Positions 9,110-18,074 of a stretch of DNA of 64,000 nt are shown here, one piece after another. The stretch lies in the NCBI GenBank assembly GCA_016185015.1, contig JACPOI010000057.1, forward strand, positions 1-64,000. The letters are read 5' to 3'. The DNA is from Burkholderiales bacterium. Lineage in GTDB: Bacteria; Pseudomonadota; Gammaproteobacteria; Burkholderiales; Burkholderiaceae_C. Positions within the stretch are counted from its first letter, which is position 1. Each line of letters begins with the position of its first letter. The notes beneath the pieces are model-generated. The model was not told the origin of the DNA. It ran no database searches and saw only the letters and a program-made list of their open reading frames with translations. The position numbers were made by a program, and so were the translations under genes.

Positions 9110-10849
9110 TTAGAACGTTTCCCAGTCGCCGTCTGAACCGGTGGCCTTGGGGACCGGCGCCGGCGCGGGGGCCTCTTTCGGGGCGGGCTTGGGCCGTACG
9201 GGCGCGGGCGCCGAAATCACACGACGCTCCGATCCGGGGTAGTTCGTCGGCGCCGGGGCTTCCGCGCGCACGGGGCGGCTGGCAGCCATTCCGGTGCCGG
9301 CCGCCTGCGCTTCGAGCTTGAAGACAGCAACGGTCTGCACCAGTTCCTGCGCCTGGCTTCTGAGGCTGGAGGCCGCTGCCGCCATCTCCTCCACCAGCGC
9401 GGCGTTCTGCTGGGTGGCCTGGTCCATATTGGTCACCGCCTCGCCGATCTGCGCCACGCCCTGGCTCTGCTCGGAGCTGGCCGCGCTGATCTCGCCCATG
9501 ATGTCGGTCACGCGCCGGATGCTGGCCACGACCTCCTGCATGGTCTGGCCGGCCTGATCCACCAGAGCCGTGCCCTGCCCCACGCGCTCCACGCTGTCGG
9601 TGATCAGCGTCTTGATTTCCTTGGCGGCATCGGCACTGCGACCGGCCAGCGAGCGCACTTCAGAGGCCACCACGGCGAAACCACGGCCTTGTTCACCGGC
9701 GCGCGCTGCTTCCACCGCGGCGTTCAACGCCAGGATGTTGGTCTGGAAGGCGATGCCGTCGATCACGCTGATGATGTCGGCGATCTTCTTGCTCGAATCA
9801 TTGATGCCCTTCATCGTGCCCACCACCTGGGACACGACCTCGCCGCCCTGCACGGCCACGGTGCTGGCGCTCTGGGCCAGCTGGTTGGCCTGGCGGGCGT
9901 TGTCGGCGTTCTGTTTCACCGTGGAGGACAGCTCTTCCATCGAGGCGGCGGTTTCTTCCAGCGCGCTGGCCTGGCTTTCGGTGCGCGCGCTCAGATCGCT
10001 GTTGCCCTGGGCAATCTCGGCGCTGGCCGTGGAGACCGATTCACTCCCTTGGCGCACCCGACCCACGATCTGCGCCAGGTTGCTCTGCATGGCGGTGAGC
10101 GACTGCAGCACCCGGGCCACTTCGTCCTTGCCAGTGGCATGGACGCGCACAGACAGATCGCCCTGGGCCACCGCTTCGGACAGGGTGACGGCGCTCTGCA
10201 GCGAACGCGAGATACCGCGGATCAGGGCAAGGCCCAGGACCCAGGCGAAGACCACGCCCAGCACGATGGCGACGATGGAGACGGTCAAGATCGTCTGGTA
10301 ACGTGCGACGGAGGCATCGAACTCCTGCTTGGCCACGTCCAGTTGCATCTTGATGAGGGCCTTGGAGGTGACGCTGGCCTTGTCATAAAGAACCGGCAAG
10401 GTATCCTGCACCAGGGACGCCAGCTGCGGGATGTCGTCAGCACGCATGGCCGCGATCGAGGGCCGGAGACCTTCGCTGACATAACGGCCGCGCGCCGCGG
10501 CAAATTCCTTGGCCAGCGCGGCTTCCTCCTCCGTCTGGGCTGTGGCCATATAGGCCTCCCAGAGCTTGGTGATGGCTGCGATATTGCCTTCGATCCTGGC
10601 GCTGTTGATCTTGACCGCCTCGGCCCCCGGGGACATGAGCGTGATCAGCGCCAGCATGCGGTTCTGCTGCATCATGGAATCGATCTGCGCCAGCTGGGCG
10701 GCCGGCACGGTGCGATCTTCATACACCGTCTTGAGAGCCTCGTTGGACTTACCGATGCCGAAAAGGCCGATCGCGCCGATGATGATCAGCAGGGCCGACA
10801 GGACGGCCAGCAGCAGCAGCAGGCGGGTGGAGATTTTTAGATTGTTCAT
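9110..10849 (-). CDS. Methyl-accepting chemotaxis protein with CheR-tether tail
   Basis: The 579-residue chemoreceptor has TM1 at about residues 9-31, a periplasmic four-helix-bundle sensor to about 185, TM2 at about 190-210, HAMP, then the long cytoplasmic coiled-coil. The conserved tip is present ([20 protein letters not shown]). The Pro/Ala-rich C-terminal linker ends in DWETF, which matches the NWETF-type pentapeptide that tethers CheR/CheB methylation enzymes in Tar and Tsr. The ligand is unknown. ATG at 10849 with an upstream AGGA is preferred over the upstream start at 10885. It is monocistronic, with a terminator directly downstream and no che genes nearby. Confidence 0.93.
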   Translation of the reverse strand: MNNLKISTRLLLLLAVLSALLIIIGAIGLFGIGKSNEALKTVYEDRTVPAAQLAQIDSMMQQNRMLALITLMSPGAEAVKINSARIEGNIAAITKLWEAYMATAQTEEEAALAKEFAAARGRYVSEGLRPSIAAMRADDIPQLASLVQDTLPVLYDKASVTSKALIKMQLDVAKQEFDASVARYQTILTVSIVAIVLGVVFAWVLGLALIRGISRSLQSAVTLSEAVAQGDLSVRVHATGKDEVARVLQSLTAMQSNLAQIVGRVRQGSESVSTASAEIAQGNSDLSARTESQASALEETAASMEELSSTVKQNADNARQANQLAQSASTVAVQGGEVVSQVVGTMKGINDSSKKIADIISVIDGIAFQTNILALNAAVEAARAGEQGRGFAVVASEVRSLAGRSADAAKEIKTLITDSVERVGQGTALVDQAGQTMQEVVASIRRVTDIMGEISAASSEQSQGVAQIGEAVTNMDQATQQNAALVEEMAAAASSLRSQAQELVQTVAVFKLEAQAAGTGMAASRPVRAEAPAPTNYPGSERRVISAPAPVRPKPAPKEAPAPAPVPKATGSDGDWETF

Positions 10850-10951
10850 GCAGGATTCCTTGGCGTCACGCCAAGCCCGAACCATCGGGCGTGGCCCTAC
10901 TTTGCCAGCCCATTATGGCCCGATGAACGCAGAAGGAAAAGCTGGAAAAGC

Positions 10952-11458
10952 TCAGGTTTTCCGAAGCGACTGGCGCAGCAGCAGCCAGAACGCAAGCACC
11001 GCAAAGGCCAGGAACCACAGGAAAGACCAATTGGCGATGGAGCCGCCCAGGAAGGTCCAGTCGATGGCCGTGCAGTCACCCGAACCCTTGAAGATCATGG
11101 GAATGGCGCGCTGCAGGGGGAAGTTTTCGATCATGCCGTAGAAGTCGCGCCCGCAGGTGGCGATCTCGGGCGGGTACCACTGCAACCAGCTCTGGCGCGC
11201 AGCGACGAAGGCGCCGAACACCGCCAGCAGGGCCAGCAGCCCGGCCAGCGCCAAGTGGGTGCGGCGGCCCGAAACGGCCGCGCCGATGGCCGCGACCACG
11301 GCGATCAGCACCATGGTGTAGCGCTGCACGATGCACATCGGGCAGGGTTCCAGGCCCACCACGTGCTGCAGGTAGAGGCCGAAGGCCAGCAGGGCCACGC
11401 AGGTGGCGCAGACCAGCGCATACATGCGCCGGGGGGTGAGTTCAGGCAGCTTGGGCAA
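10952..11458 (-). CDS. dsbB: Disulfide bond formation protein DsbB
   Basis: DsbB is the inner-membrane quinone-linked oxidase that re-oxidises DsbA. The 168-residue protein has four membrane segments. The first periplasmic loop carries CPMC (in [12 protein letters not shown]) and the second loop has the other redox pair (the Cys in ATCGRD and the Cys in SGDCTA). The ATG at 11458 lies inside the 3' end of cysA, overlapping it by 17 bp, so it is probably translated from the cys transport transcript. Linkage of dsbB to sulfate uptake genes is uncommon in well-studied bacteria and may reflect only read-through. Confidence 0.95.
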   Translation of the reverse strand: MPKLPELTPRRMYALVCATCVALLAFGLYLQHVVGLEPCPMCIVQRYTMVLIAVVAAIGAAVSGRRTHLALAGLLALLAVFGAFVAARQSWLQWYPPEIATCGRDFYGMIENFPLQRAIPMIFKGSGDCTAIDWTFLGGSIANWSFLWFLAFAVLAFWLLLRQSLRKT

Positions 11459-12554
11459 GATCAGGACTTCCTTCCACGAAAACGCGGGCCTTGCGTGGTG
11501 TCAGCACCAGCAGTTCGCCCTCTGTCAGACCGAGTTCGCGGTATTGTGACGCAGGAATCTGCGCCTCGATGACCGCATTGTCCCCGGATTGAGTCGCGTC
11601 CTCGGGAATAAGTTCCAATCTTGCAATCGGGCCGACCACGATGGCCCGGCTCAGGCGCGCCGCGATGCCGGTAGCACCGGTGGCGTAGCGCTGCACCTCG
11701 AAGTCGTGCGGGCGCACGTAGGCAAAGGCCTTGCCATCGTCCGCGCCGCGGTGTTCGGGCGAGTCCAGGCGCAGGCCCTGCTGGCCCTCCCCGATCACTA
11801 CCTCGCCCTGTTCCACGCGGCCGCGAAACAGGTTGACGTCGCCCAGGAAGCCGTAGACGAAGGGGCTGGCGGGATGGTCCCAGACCTGCTGGGGCGTGCC
11901 GATCTGCTCGATCTGGCCGTGGTTCATGAGCACCACACGGTCGGCCACCTCCAGCGCCTCTTCCTGGTCGTGGGTCACGAAGATGCTGGTCACGTGCAGT
12001 TCGTCGTGCAGGCGGCGCAGCCAGCGGCGCAGCTCCTTGCGCACCTTGGCGTCCAGCGCGCCGAAAGGTTCGTCCAGCAGCAGCACCTTGGGCTCCACGG
12101 CCAGCGCGCGCGCCAGGGCGATGCGCTGGCGCTGGCCGCCCGAGAGCTGGGAGGGGTAACGGTCGGCCAGCCAGTCCAGCTGCACCAGGCCCAGCAGTTC
12201 GTGTACCTTGGCCTTGATCTGGGCTTCGCTGGGGCGCACGGCGCGCGGCTTCATGCGCAGGCCGAAGGCCACGTTGTCGAACACGGTCATGTGGCGGAAC
12301 AGCGCGTAGTGCTGGAACACGAAGCCCACATTGCGTTCACGCACGTGCACTTCGGTGGTGTCTTCGCCGCTGAACAGGATGGTGCCCTGGTCCGGCGTTT
12401 CCAGGCCGGCGATGATGCGCAGCAGCGTGGTCTTGCCGCAGCCCGAGGGGCCCAGCAGGGCCACCAGTTCGCCGGACTGGATGTCGAGGTTGACCTTGCG
12501 CAGGGCGTGGAAGTCGCCGAACTGCTTGCTGATGTCGCGGATTTCAATGCTCAT
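11442..12554 (-). CDS. cysA: Sulfate/thiosulfate ABC transporter ATP-binding protein
   Basis: CysA energises sulfate and thiosulfate import with CysT, CysW and a periplasmic binding protein. The 370-residue subunit has Walker [10 protein letters not shown] near residue 35, Q-loop FQHYALF, signature LSGGQRQR, Walker [13 protein letters not shown], the H-loop FVTHDQEEA, and a C-terminal TOBE-like regulatory region. It starts 9 nt after cysW ends, and dsbB starts within its last codons. The order cysT-cysW-cysA matches the classical operon. Confidence 0.95.
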   Translation of the reverse strand: MSIEIRDISKQFGDFHALRKVNLDIQSGELVALLGPSGCGKTTLLRIIAGLETPDQGTILFSGEDTTEVHVRERNVGFVFQHYALFRHMTVFDNVAFGLRMKPRAVRPSEAQIKAKVHELLGLVQLDWLADRYPSQLSGGQRQRIALARALAVEPKVLLLDEPFGALDAKVRKELRRWLRRLHDELHVTSIFVTHDQEEALEVADRVVLMNHGQIEQIGTPQQVWDHPASPFVYGFLGDVNLFRGRVEQGEVVIGEGQQGLRLDSPEHRGADDGKAFAYVRPHDFEVQRYATGATGIAARLSRAIVVGPIARLELIPEDATQSGDNAVIEAQIPASQYRELGLTEGELLVLTPRKARVFVEGSPDLAQAA

Positions 12555-12563
12555 GATGTACTT

Positions 12564-13472
12564 TCAACGGGCCGGCACGGGCACAACGAGAGAGGACGGC
12601 CGCTCGGGCGGCAACTCGGCGGCAGCCTTGAGTTCGCGCTCGTGACGCCACTCGACCACCGACTTGATGACCAGGGTGACCAGCGCCAGCAGGGCCAGCA
12701 GCGAGGCCACGGCAAAGGCGGCGACGGACTGGTACTCGTTGTAGAGCACCTCCACATGCAAGGGCATGGTGTTGGTCTGGCCGCGGATGTGGCCCGAGAC
12801 CACGGAAACCGCGCCGAACTCGCCCATGGCGCGCGCATTGCAGAGGATGACGCCGTAGATGAGGCCCCACTTGATGTTGGGGAGGGTCACGTACCAGAAG
12901 GTCTGCCAGCCGGTGGCGCCCAGCACGATGGCGGCCTGCTCCTCCTCGTTGCCCTGGGCCTGCATCAGCGGAATGAGTTCGCGCGCGATGAAGGGAAAGG
13001 TCACGAAGACGGTGGCCAGCACGATGCCGGGCACGGCAAACACTATTCTGATGTCATGCGCCTGCAGCCAGGGGCCCAGCCAGCCCTGCGCGCCGAAGAC
13101 CAGCACGTAAATCAGGCCGGCCACCACGGGCGAGACCGAAAACGGCAGGTCCACCAGCGTGGTCAGGAAGGCCTTGCCGCGGAACTCGTACTTGGCAATG
13201 GCCCAGGCCGCGGCCACGCCGAAGACCAGGTTCAGCGGCACGGCGATGGCCGCCGTGATCAGCGTGAGGCGGATGGCGGCCCAGGCGTCGGGCTCATTGA
13301 GCGCTTCCCAATAGGCCGCCCAGCCCTTGCGCAGGGCTTCGGTAAAGACGGCCGCCAGCGGCAGCACCAGGAAGAGGAACATGAAAACCAGCGCGATGCC
13401 GATCAGCGTGTAGCGCACCCAGGCCGGCTCGGTGGTGCCGGCACGCGCCGTGCGTTTGACGGTGTTGCTCAT
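12564..13472 (-). CDS. cysW: Sulfate ABC transporter permease CysW
   Basis: The 302-residue inner-membrane permease has about six transmembrane segments and the binding-protein-dependent transport signature near residues 190-215 (the cytoplasmic EAA-type loop, with [11 protein letters not shown]). It pairs with CysT to form the sulfate channel. Its start overlaps the stop of cysT by 4 nt, which implies translational coupling. The last 30 residues are a Pro/Glu-rich cytoplasmic tail. Confidence 0.95.
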   Translation of the reverse strand: MSNTVKRTARAGTTEPAWVRYTLIGIALVFMFLFLVLPLAAVFTEALRKGWAAYWEALNEPDAWAAIRLTLITAAIAVPLNLVFGVAAAWAIAKYEFRGKAFLTTLVDLPFSVSPVVAGLIYVLVFGAQGWLGPWLQAHDIRIVFAVPGIVLATVFVTFPFIARELIPLMQAQGNEEEQAAIVLGATGWQTFWYVTLPNIKWGLIYGVILCNARAMGEFGAVSVVSGHIRGQTNTMPLHVEVLYNEYQSVAAFAVASLLALLALVTLVIKSVVEWRHERELKAAAELPPERPSSLVVPVPAR

Positions 13473-14347
13473 GCCGACGCCCCCGAACGCTTGCGCTGCC
13501 AGCTCTGCAGACTGTTAATCACCAGCAGCAGCAGGAAGGAGATCACCAGCAGCACCAGGGCCACGGCGGTGGCACCGGCGTAGTCGTATTGTTCCAGCTT
13601 GCCGATGATGATCAGCGGCGTGATCTCCGACACCATGGGCATGTTGCCGGCGATGAAGATGACCGAGCCGTATTCACCGATGGCGCGGGCGAAGGCCATG
13701 GCAAAACCCGTGAGCAGCGCCGGCGCGATGGAAGGAAAAATCACGTAGCGGAAGGTCTGCCAGCGCGTGGCGCCCAGGCTGGTGGCGGCCTCTTCCAGCT
13801 CCTTCTCCACGTCTTCAAGCACCGGCTGCACCGTGCGCACCACGAAAGGCAGGCCGATGAAGATCAGCGCGATCACCACGCCGTTCGGGTTGAACGCCAG
13901 CTGAATGCCCCAGGGTTCGAAGACCTGGCCGACCCAGCCATTGCCCGCCAGCAGGGCCGTGAGCGCGATACCGGCCACGGCCGTGGGCAGCGCAAAGGGC
14001 AGGTCCACCAGCGCATCGACGATCTTCTTGCCCGGGAAACGGTAGCGCACCAGCACCCAGGCCACCAGCAGGCCGAAGACCACGTTGACTAGGGCCGCGA
14101 TCAGCGAGGCACCGAAGGTCAGGCGGTAGGAAGCCAGCACGCGCGGCGAGGTGACCGCAGCCCAGAACTGCTCCCAGCTCAGCGTGAAGGTTTTGAAGAC
14201 CAGGGCCGAGAGCGGAATCAGCACGATCAGGCTCAGGTAGAGGATGGCGTAGCCCAGCGTCAGGTTGAAGCCGGGCAGCACACGCCGCGGGGCGCGCCGG
14301 GGTACGGCGGCCGCGGGCAGCGGCAGCGAAGAAATTGCAGTACTCAT
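13469..14347 (-). CDS. cysT: Sulfate ABC transporter permease CysT (CysU)
   Basis: The 292-residue permease partners CysW. About six transmembrane segments are visible, with the EAA-type coupling loop ([15 protein letters not shown]) near residues 185-200. It lies downstream of the sulfate-binding protein gene but is separated from it by a 169-bp spacer that is predicted to fold into several hairpins. It overlaps cysW by 4 nt. Confidence 0.95.
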   Translation of the reverse strand: MSTAISSLPLPAAAVPRRAPRRVLPGFNLTLGYAILYLSLIVLIPLSALVFKTFTLSWEQFWAAVTSPRVLASYRLTFGASLIAALVNVVFGLLVAWVLVRYRFPGKKIVDALVDLPFALPTAVAGIALTALLAGNGWVGQVFEPWGIQLAFNPNGVVIALIFIGLPFVVRTVQPVLEDVEKELEEAATSLGATRWQTFRYVIFPSIAPALLTGFAMAFARAIGEYGSVIFIAGNMPMVSEITPLIIIGKLEQYDYAGATAVALVLLVISFLLLLVINSLQSWQRKRSGASA

Positions 14348-14374
14348 GGTTTCTTTTCGTGGGCCACCGCGGAA

Positions 14375-14504
14375 CCGGCTTTGCCGGGCCGCTGGTGGCG
14401 CCCCCTGGAGGGGCTGAGGGCTGCGGCTCCAAGCCTGCCCGCGCAGGCTTGGACAGCCTGAAGGGCTACGGCCTCAGGCCGTGAGCATCGGACGCCAAAG
14501 GCGT
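14375..14504 (-). repeat. Array of five short GC-rich hairpins between sbp and cysT
   Basis: Five consecutive inverted repeats fill the spacer: 14375-14387, 14400-14414, 14429-14452 (9-bp perfect arms CCAAGCCTG/CAGGCTTGG), 14468-14482 and 14492-14504. None has a strong T run. The arrangement fits an mRNA processing or stabilising spacer, or a mosaic of repetitive extragenic sequence, inside the sbp-cysTWA operon. Its function is not known. Confidence 0.6.
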
Positions 14505-14516
14505 TTCGGGGGTGGG

Positions 14517-15518
14517 TCATTTCACCGTATAGAGCTGATCGAACTTGCCGCCGTCGTTGAAGTGCACCTTCTGTGCTTCACCCAGGCTCACGAAGTAGTC
14601 CTGCACGGTGAAGAACTTGATCGGCTTGAAGGCCGCGGCGTACTTCTTGAGCACGGCTTCGTTGCGCGGGCGGATGTTGTGCCTGGCGGCGATTTCCTGG
14701 CCTTCCTGGCTGTAGAGGAAATCGAGGTAGGCCTTGGCCTCAGCGGCCGAGCCCTTCTTGGCCACGGTGCGCTCGACGATGGCCACCGGGTTCTCGGTCA
14801 CGATGGAGGCGCTGGGATGCACGGCATCCACCTTGCCGGCGCCGAACTCGGTGTCCACCGACACGACTTCCGATTCGAAGGTCACCAGCACGTCGCCGAT
14901 ATTGCGTTGCAGGAAGACGCCCGTGGCGTCACGCCCGCCGCGCGCCAGCACCGGCACGTTCTTGTAGAGCTTGCCCACGAACGCAGCGGCGTCGGCATCG
15001 CTGCCGCCCTTGCTGCGCACATAACCCCAGGCGGCCAGGTAGGCCATGCGGCCGTTGCCGCCGGTCTTGGGGTTGACCACCACGACCTGCACGCCGGGCT
15101 TGATCAGGTCGTCCCAGTCCTTGATGTTCTTGGGGTTGCCGTTGCGCACCAGGAAGAGCATGGTGGACGTGGTGGGCGAGGCGCCATTGGGGAATCTCTT
15201 GGCCCAGTCGGCCGCGACCACGCCCTTGTCGGCCAGGAACTGCACATCGGTGGTGGTGTTGAAGGTCACCACGTCAGCCTCCAGGCCGTCGGCCACGGCG
15301 CGCGCCTGGGCGCTGGAGCCGGCGTGCGACTGGTCCACCTTGATGTCCTTGCTGGTGGATTTCCTGTAGCTGGCCGCGAAGGCGACGTTGATGTCCTTGT
15401 AGAACTCACGGGCCACGTCGTAGGAAACGTTGAGCAGGGTGGTCTGGGCGCCAGCCAGCGTGCCGGTGCTCAGGGCCAGGGCGGCCAGGGTCAGGGTGGC
15501 GTAGTGCTTGATCTTCAT
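14517..15518 (-). CDS. sbp: Periplasmic sulfate-binding protein
   Basis: The 333-residue substrate-binding protein delivers sulfate to CysTWA. It starts MKIKHYATL with a clear Sec signal peptide cleaved near AGAQ, and shows the family features LLNVSYD and QSHAGSS in the first lobe and the NPKTGGNGR region in the second. The ATG at 15518 is chosen because upstream in-frame sequence belongs to another frame of the hydrolase gene. A second, diverged sulfate-binding protein is encoded at 25910. It is the first gene of the sbp-cysTWA-dsbB transcription unit. Confidence 0.95.
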   Translation of the reverse strand: MKIKHYATLTLAALALSTGTLAGAQTTLLNVSYDVAREFYKDINVAFAASYRKSTSKDIKVDQSHAGSSAQARAVADGLEADVVTFNTTTDVQFLADKGVVAADWAKRFPNGASPTTSTMLFLVRNGNPKNIKDWDDLIKPGVQVVVVNPKTGGNGRMAYLAAWGYVRSKGGSDADAAAFVGKLYKNVPVLARGGRDATGVFLQRNIGDVLVTFESEVVSVDTEFGAGKVDAVHPSASIVTENPVAIVERTVAKKGSAAEAKAYLDFLYSQEGQEIAARHNIRPRNEAVLKKYAAAFKPIKFFTVQDYFVSLGEAQKVHFNDGGKFDQLYTVK

Positions 15519-15578
15519 GGTGATGTCGCTTGGAAAAATTGCTTTGATCGGTGTGAAATGAATTGTGGAGACGCTCGC

Positions 15579-15617
15579 TTCAAACTCAAACGACAGTTTT
15601 GTAGTTAATTCATAACC
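15579..15617 (-). promoter_or_regulatory. Candidate sulfur-regulon control block upstream of sbp
   Basis: This AT-richer block starts about 60 bp before the sbp ATG and resembles blocks upstream of the peroxiredoxin (16960-16998) and the second sulfate-binding protein (26979-27017). All three begin (T/C)TCAAA(A)CT, and carry AGTT about 20 nt later. It is a plausible LysR-type (CysB/SsuR-like) site by context only. Confidence 0.45.
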
Positions 15618-15646
15618 GCTGGTTTGAAGGGGGCCGTCTGCCACGC

Positions 15647-16246
15647 TCAGGCGGTCGGCAAGGGCTGGGCTTGCGTCGTGTTGGGGCTGGCGGCAAGCGC
15701 CTTGTCGGCCAGGCCGCCCTCGCCCACCAGCGACTGCAGCAGGGCCACGCCCAGCGGCCAGGGGCCGTGACCCGAGTCCACGTTGATGTGGCCGGCATCG
15801 GGCACGCGCACGAACTCGCTGCCCCAGTTGCGCGCGTACGCGCCGGACAGGCGGATGGGGCAGAAGGGGTCGTTGCTGCTGGCCACGACGATGCTGCGGT
15901 AAGGCAGCTTGCGACTGGGCACAGGCGCGAAATCGGCCAGCACCGAGCGCCGCTCGGGATCGGCCGGGGCCACCAGCAGGGCGCCGGTAATGCGGGCCTC
16001 GGCCTCGGGCGGCAGGTGGGTGATGGCAATGCAGCCCAGGCTGTGCGCCGCAACGACCACCGGCCCGTGCTGTTCCAGGATGGTGCGGGTGATGGCGTTC
16101 ACCCAGGCCGCGCGCGCCGGCGTGAGCCAGTTGTCCTGCTGCACACGCACCGTGTTCGCATAACGCTGGTCCCACAGGGTCTGCCAATGGCCGGGGCCGG
16201 AATCACGCCAGCCCGGCACGATGAGGATGCGCACGTCGTCTGCCAT
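15647..16246 (-). CDS. RBBP9/YdeN-family serine hydrolase
   Basis: The 199-residue alpha/beta hydrolase has the nucleophile elbow AHSLG near residue 67, an early GWxDSGPGHWQ motif typical of the RBBP9/YdeN group, an Asp in SSNDPFCP and a His in DAGHINVDSG, completing a plausible Ser-Asp-His triad. The substrate is unknown. It lies 27 nt after the peroxiredoxin gene on the same strand and is probably co-transcribed with it. The last 20 residues form a low-complexity tail. Confidence 0.85.
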   Translation of the reverse strand: MADDVRILIVPGWRDSGPGHWQTLWDQRYANTVRVQQDNWLTPARAAWVNAITRTILEQHGPVVVAAHSLGCIAITHLPPEAEARITGALLVAPADPERRSVLADFAPVPSRKLPYRSIVVASSNDPFCPIRLSGAYARNWGSEFVRVPDAGHINVDSGHGPWPLGVALLQSLVGEGGLADKALAASPNTTQAQPLPTA

Positions 16247-16273
16247 CGCGGTTCTCCCTCTGCCTTCGGTGGC

Positions 16274-16915
<642 letters not shown>

Positions 16916-16959
16916 GAAAACCTCCTGCTGATCAATGAACTTCATTGTCAGAGCCTGTC

Positions 16960-16998
16960 TTCAAAACTCAAACGAATATATGGAAGTTAGCTAATATC
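16960..16998 (-). promoter_or_regulatory. Candidate sulfur-regulon control block upstream of the peroxiredoxin
   Basis: The block starts 45 bp before the peroxiredoxin ATG and shares TTCAAA(A)CTCAAACGA with the sbp upstream block, followed by AGTT at the same distance. Flanking TA-rich sequence fits an activator site and promoter. The regulator is inferred from context. Confidence 0.45.
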
Positions 16999-17052
16999 AA
17001 AAAAGGCATGAGCAACGCAAGCCCGTCCAAGTAGCAAGCAAGCAGGTGCGGA

Positions 17053-17080
17053 AAGAAAAACGGCCTGCGTGGCAGGCCGT
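17053..17080 (-). terminator. Intrinsic terminator after the amino-acid-binding protein gene
   Basis: An 8-bp GC-rich stem (17060-17067 with 17073-17080) with a 5-nt loop is followed on the minus strand by TTTTT. It sits directly after the stop at 17089 and separates the ABC operon from the peroxiredoxin unit. Confidence 0.85.
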
Positions 17081-17088
17081 CGGTGGTC

Positions 17089-18030
17089 TCAGCGCTTGGT
17101 CAGACCCGGGGGATTGGTGCGCGCCTGCGTCACAGCCTCAGACTGCAGGTTCCAGCGTTCCAGGGTCTTCTGGTAGTTGCCGTTGCGGATCTGCGCGTTG
17201 ATCGCCGCAGTAATCGCGTCGGCCAGGCCCGAGCCCTTGCGCGTAGCCGCACCGATCTCGGCCGACTGCGGCCAGCCACCGGGCAACGTGCCGACCAGGC
17301 GCGACTTGCCATTGCGCGCGTGGTAGGCCGCAATGCCGTTGGGCGCGAAATACACGTCGGCCCGGCCCGAGGCGAGGGCGAGGTAGAGCACCACATCGTC
17401 CTCGTGGTACTGCACCTCCACCGGCTTGAGGCCGGCGGCGATGTTCTGCTGGTTCCAGCGCAGCAGGATCTGCTCCTGGCTCGTGCTCGCGCCCACCACC
17501 ACCTTGAGACCCGCAACATCCTTGGGCTCCTTGATGGACTGGATCTTCGAGGCGCTGTCCACATAAAAGCCCAGCAGATCACTGCGGTAGGTGGAGAAGT
17601 CGAACTTCTCCTTGCGCTCCTCGGTCACGGTGATGTTGGAGATCACCACGTCGAACTTGCCCGATTGCAGGGCCAGCGGCCAGTCCGACCAGGCCACCGA
17701 CACCAGTTCGAGCTTGCGGCCCAGGCTGTCGGCCATCAGCTGCGCCATGTCCGGCGCATTGCCCACGGGCGTGCGGTTGTCCAGCGCATAGGCACCGATC
17801 GGCAGGCGCCCCGTGGTCGTACCGACAACCAGTACACCGTCCTTGGCGAACTTGTAATTTTTGGGCACCAGCTTGAGCGCCTCGGCCACCGGCTCCGAAC
17901 GCGGACGGCCGCGCTGCTCGGGGCTCAGGTCGGGCACCAGCAGCTTGCCCTGGGCGCTCGCAGGCAGGGCCAGGGCCGTCAGCCACACCAGCAGCAACGT
18001 GGAGAGAAAGTTCTTGCGTGCGATGTTCAT
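17089..18030 (-). CDS. Polar amino-acid ABC transporter substrate-binding protein
   Basis: The 313-residue family-3 solute-binding protein has a Sec signal peptide (MNIARKNFLS... to about ASAQG) and two lobes with the SBP_bac_3 features DWPLALQSGKFDVVIS and TEERKEKFDFS. It presumably feeds the fused permease-ATPase encoded immediately upstream. The flanking sulfonate and sulfate genes make a sulfur-containing amino acid or similar organosulfur compound a reasonable guess, but no residue settles the ligand. ATG at 18030 is used; it is the last gene before a strong terminator. Confidence 0.9.
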   Translation of the reverse strand: MNIARKNFLSTLLLVWLTALALPASAQGKLLVPDLSPEQRGRPRSEPVAEALKLVPKNYKFAKDGVLVVGTTTGRLPIGAYALDNRTPVGNAPDMAQLMADSLGRKLELVSVAWSDWPLALQSGKFDVVISNITVTEERKEKFDFSTYRSDLLGFYVDSASKIQSIKEPKDVAGLKVVVGASTSQEQILLRWNQQNIAAGLKPVEVQYHEDDVVLYLALASGRADVYFAPNGIAAYHARNGKSRLVGTLPGGWPQSAEIGAATRKGSGLADAITAAINAQIRNGNYQKTLERWNLQSEAVTQARTNPPGLTKR

Positions 18031-18074
18031 GGTCAGGATTCCATTCGGGTCACGTGAAAAGTCGGAAGGCGGGT

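Noticed and set aside
14348-14516. Hairpins between sbp and cysT read as a transcription terminator
   Set aside because: None is followed by a T tract, and cysTWA have no other evident promoter, so full termination is unlikely.
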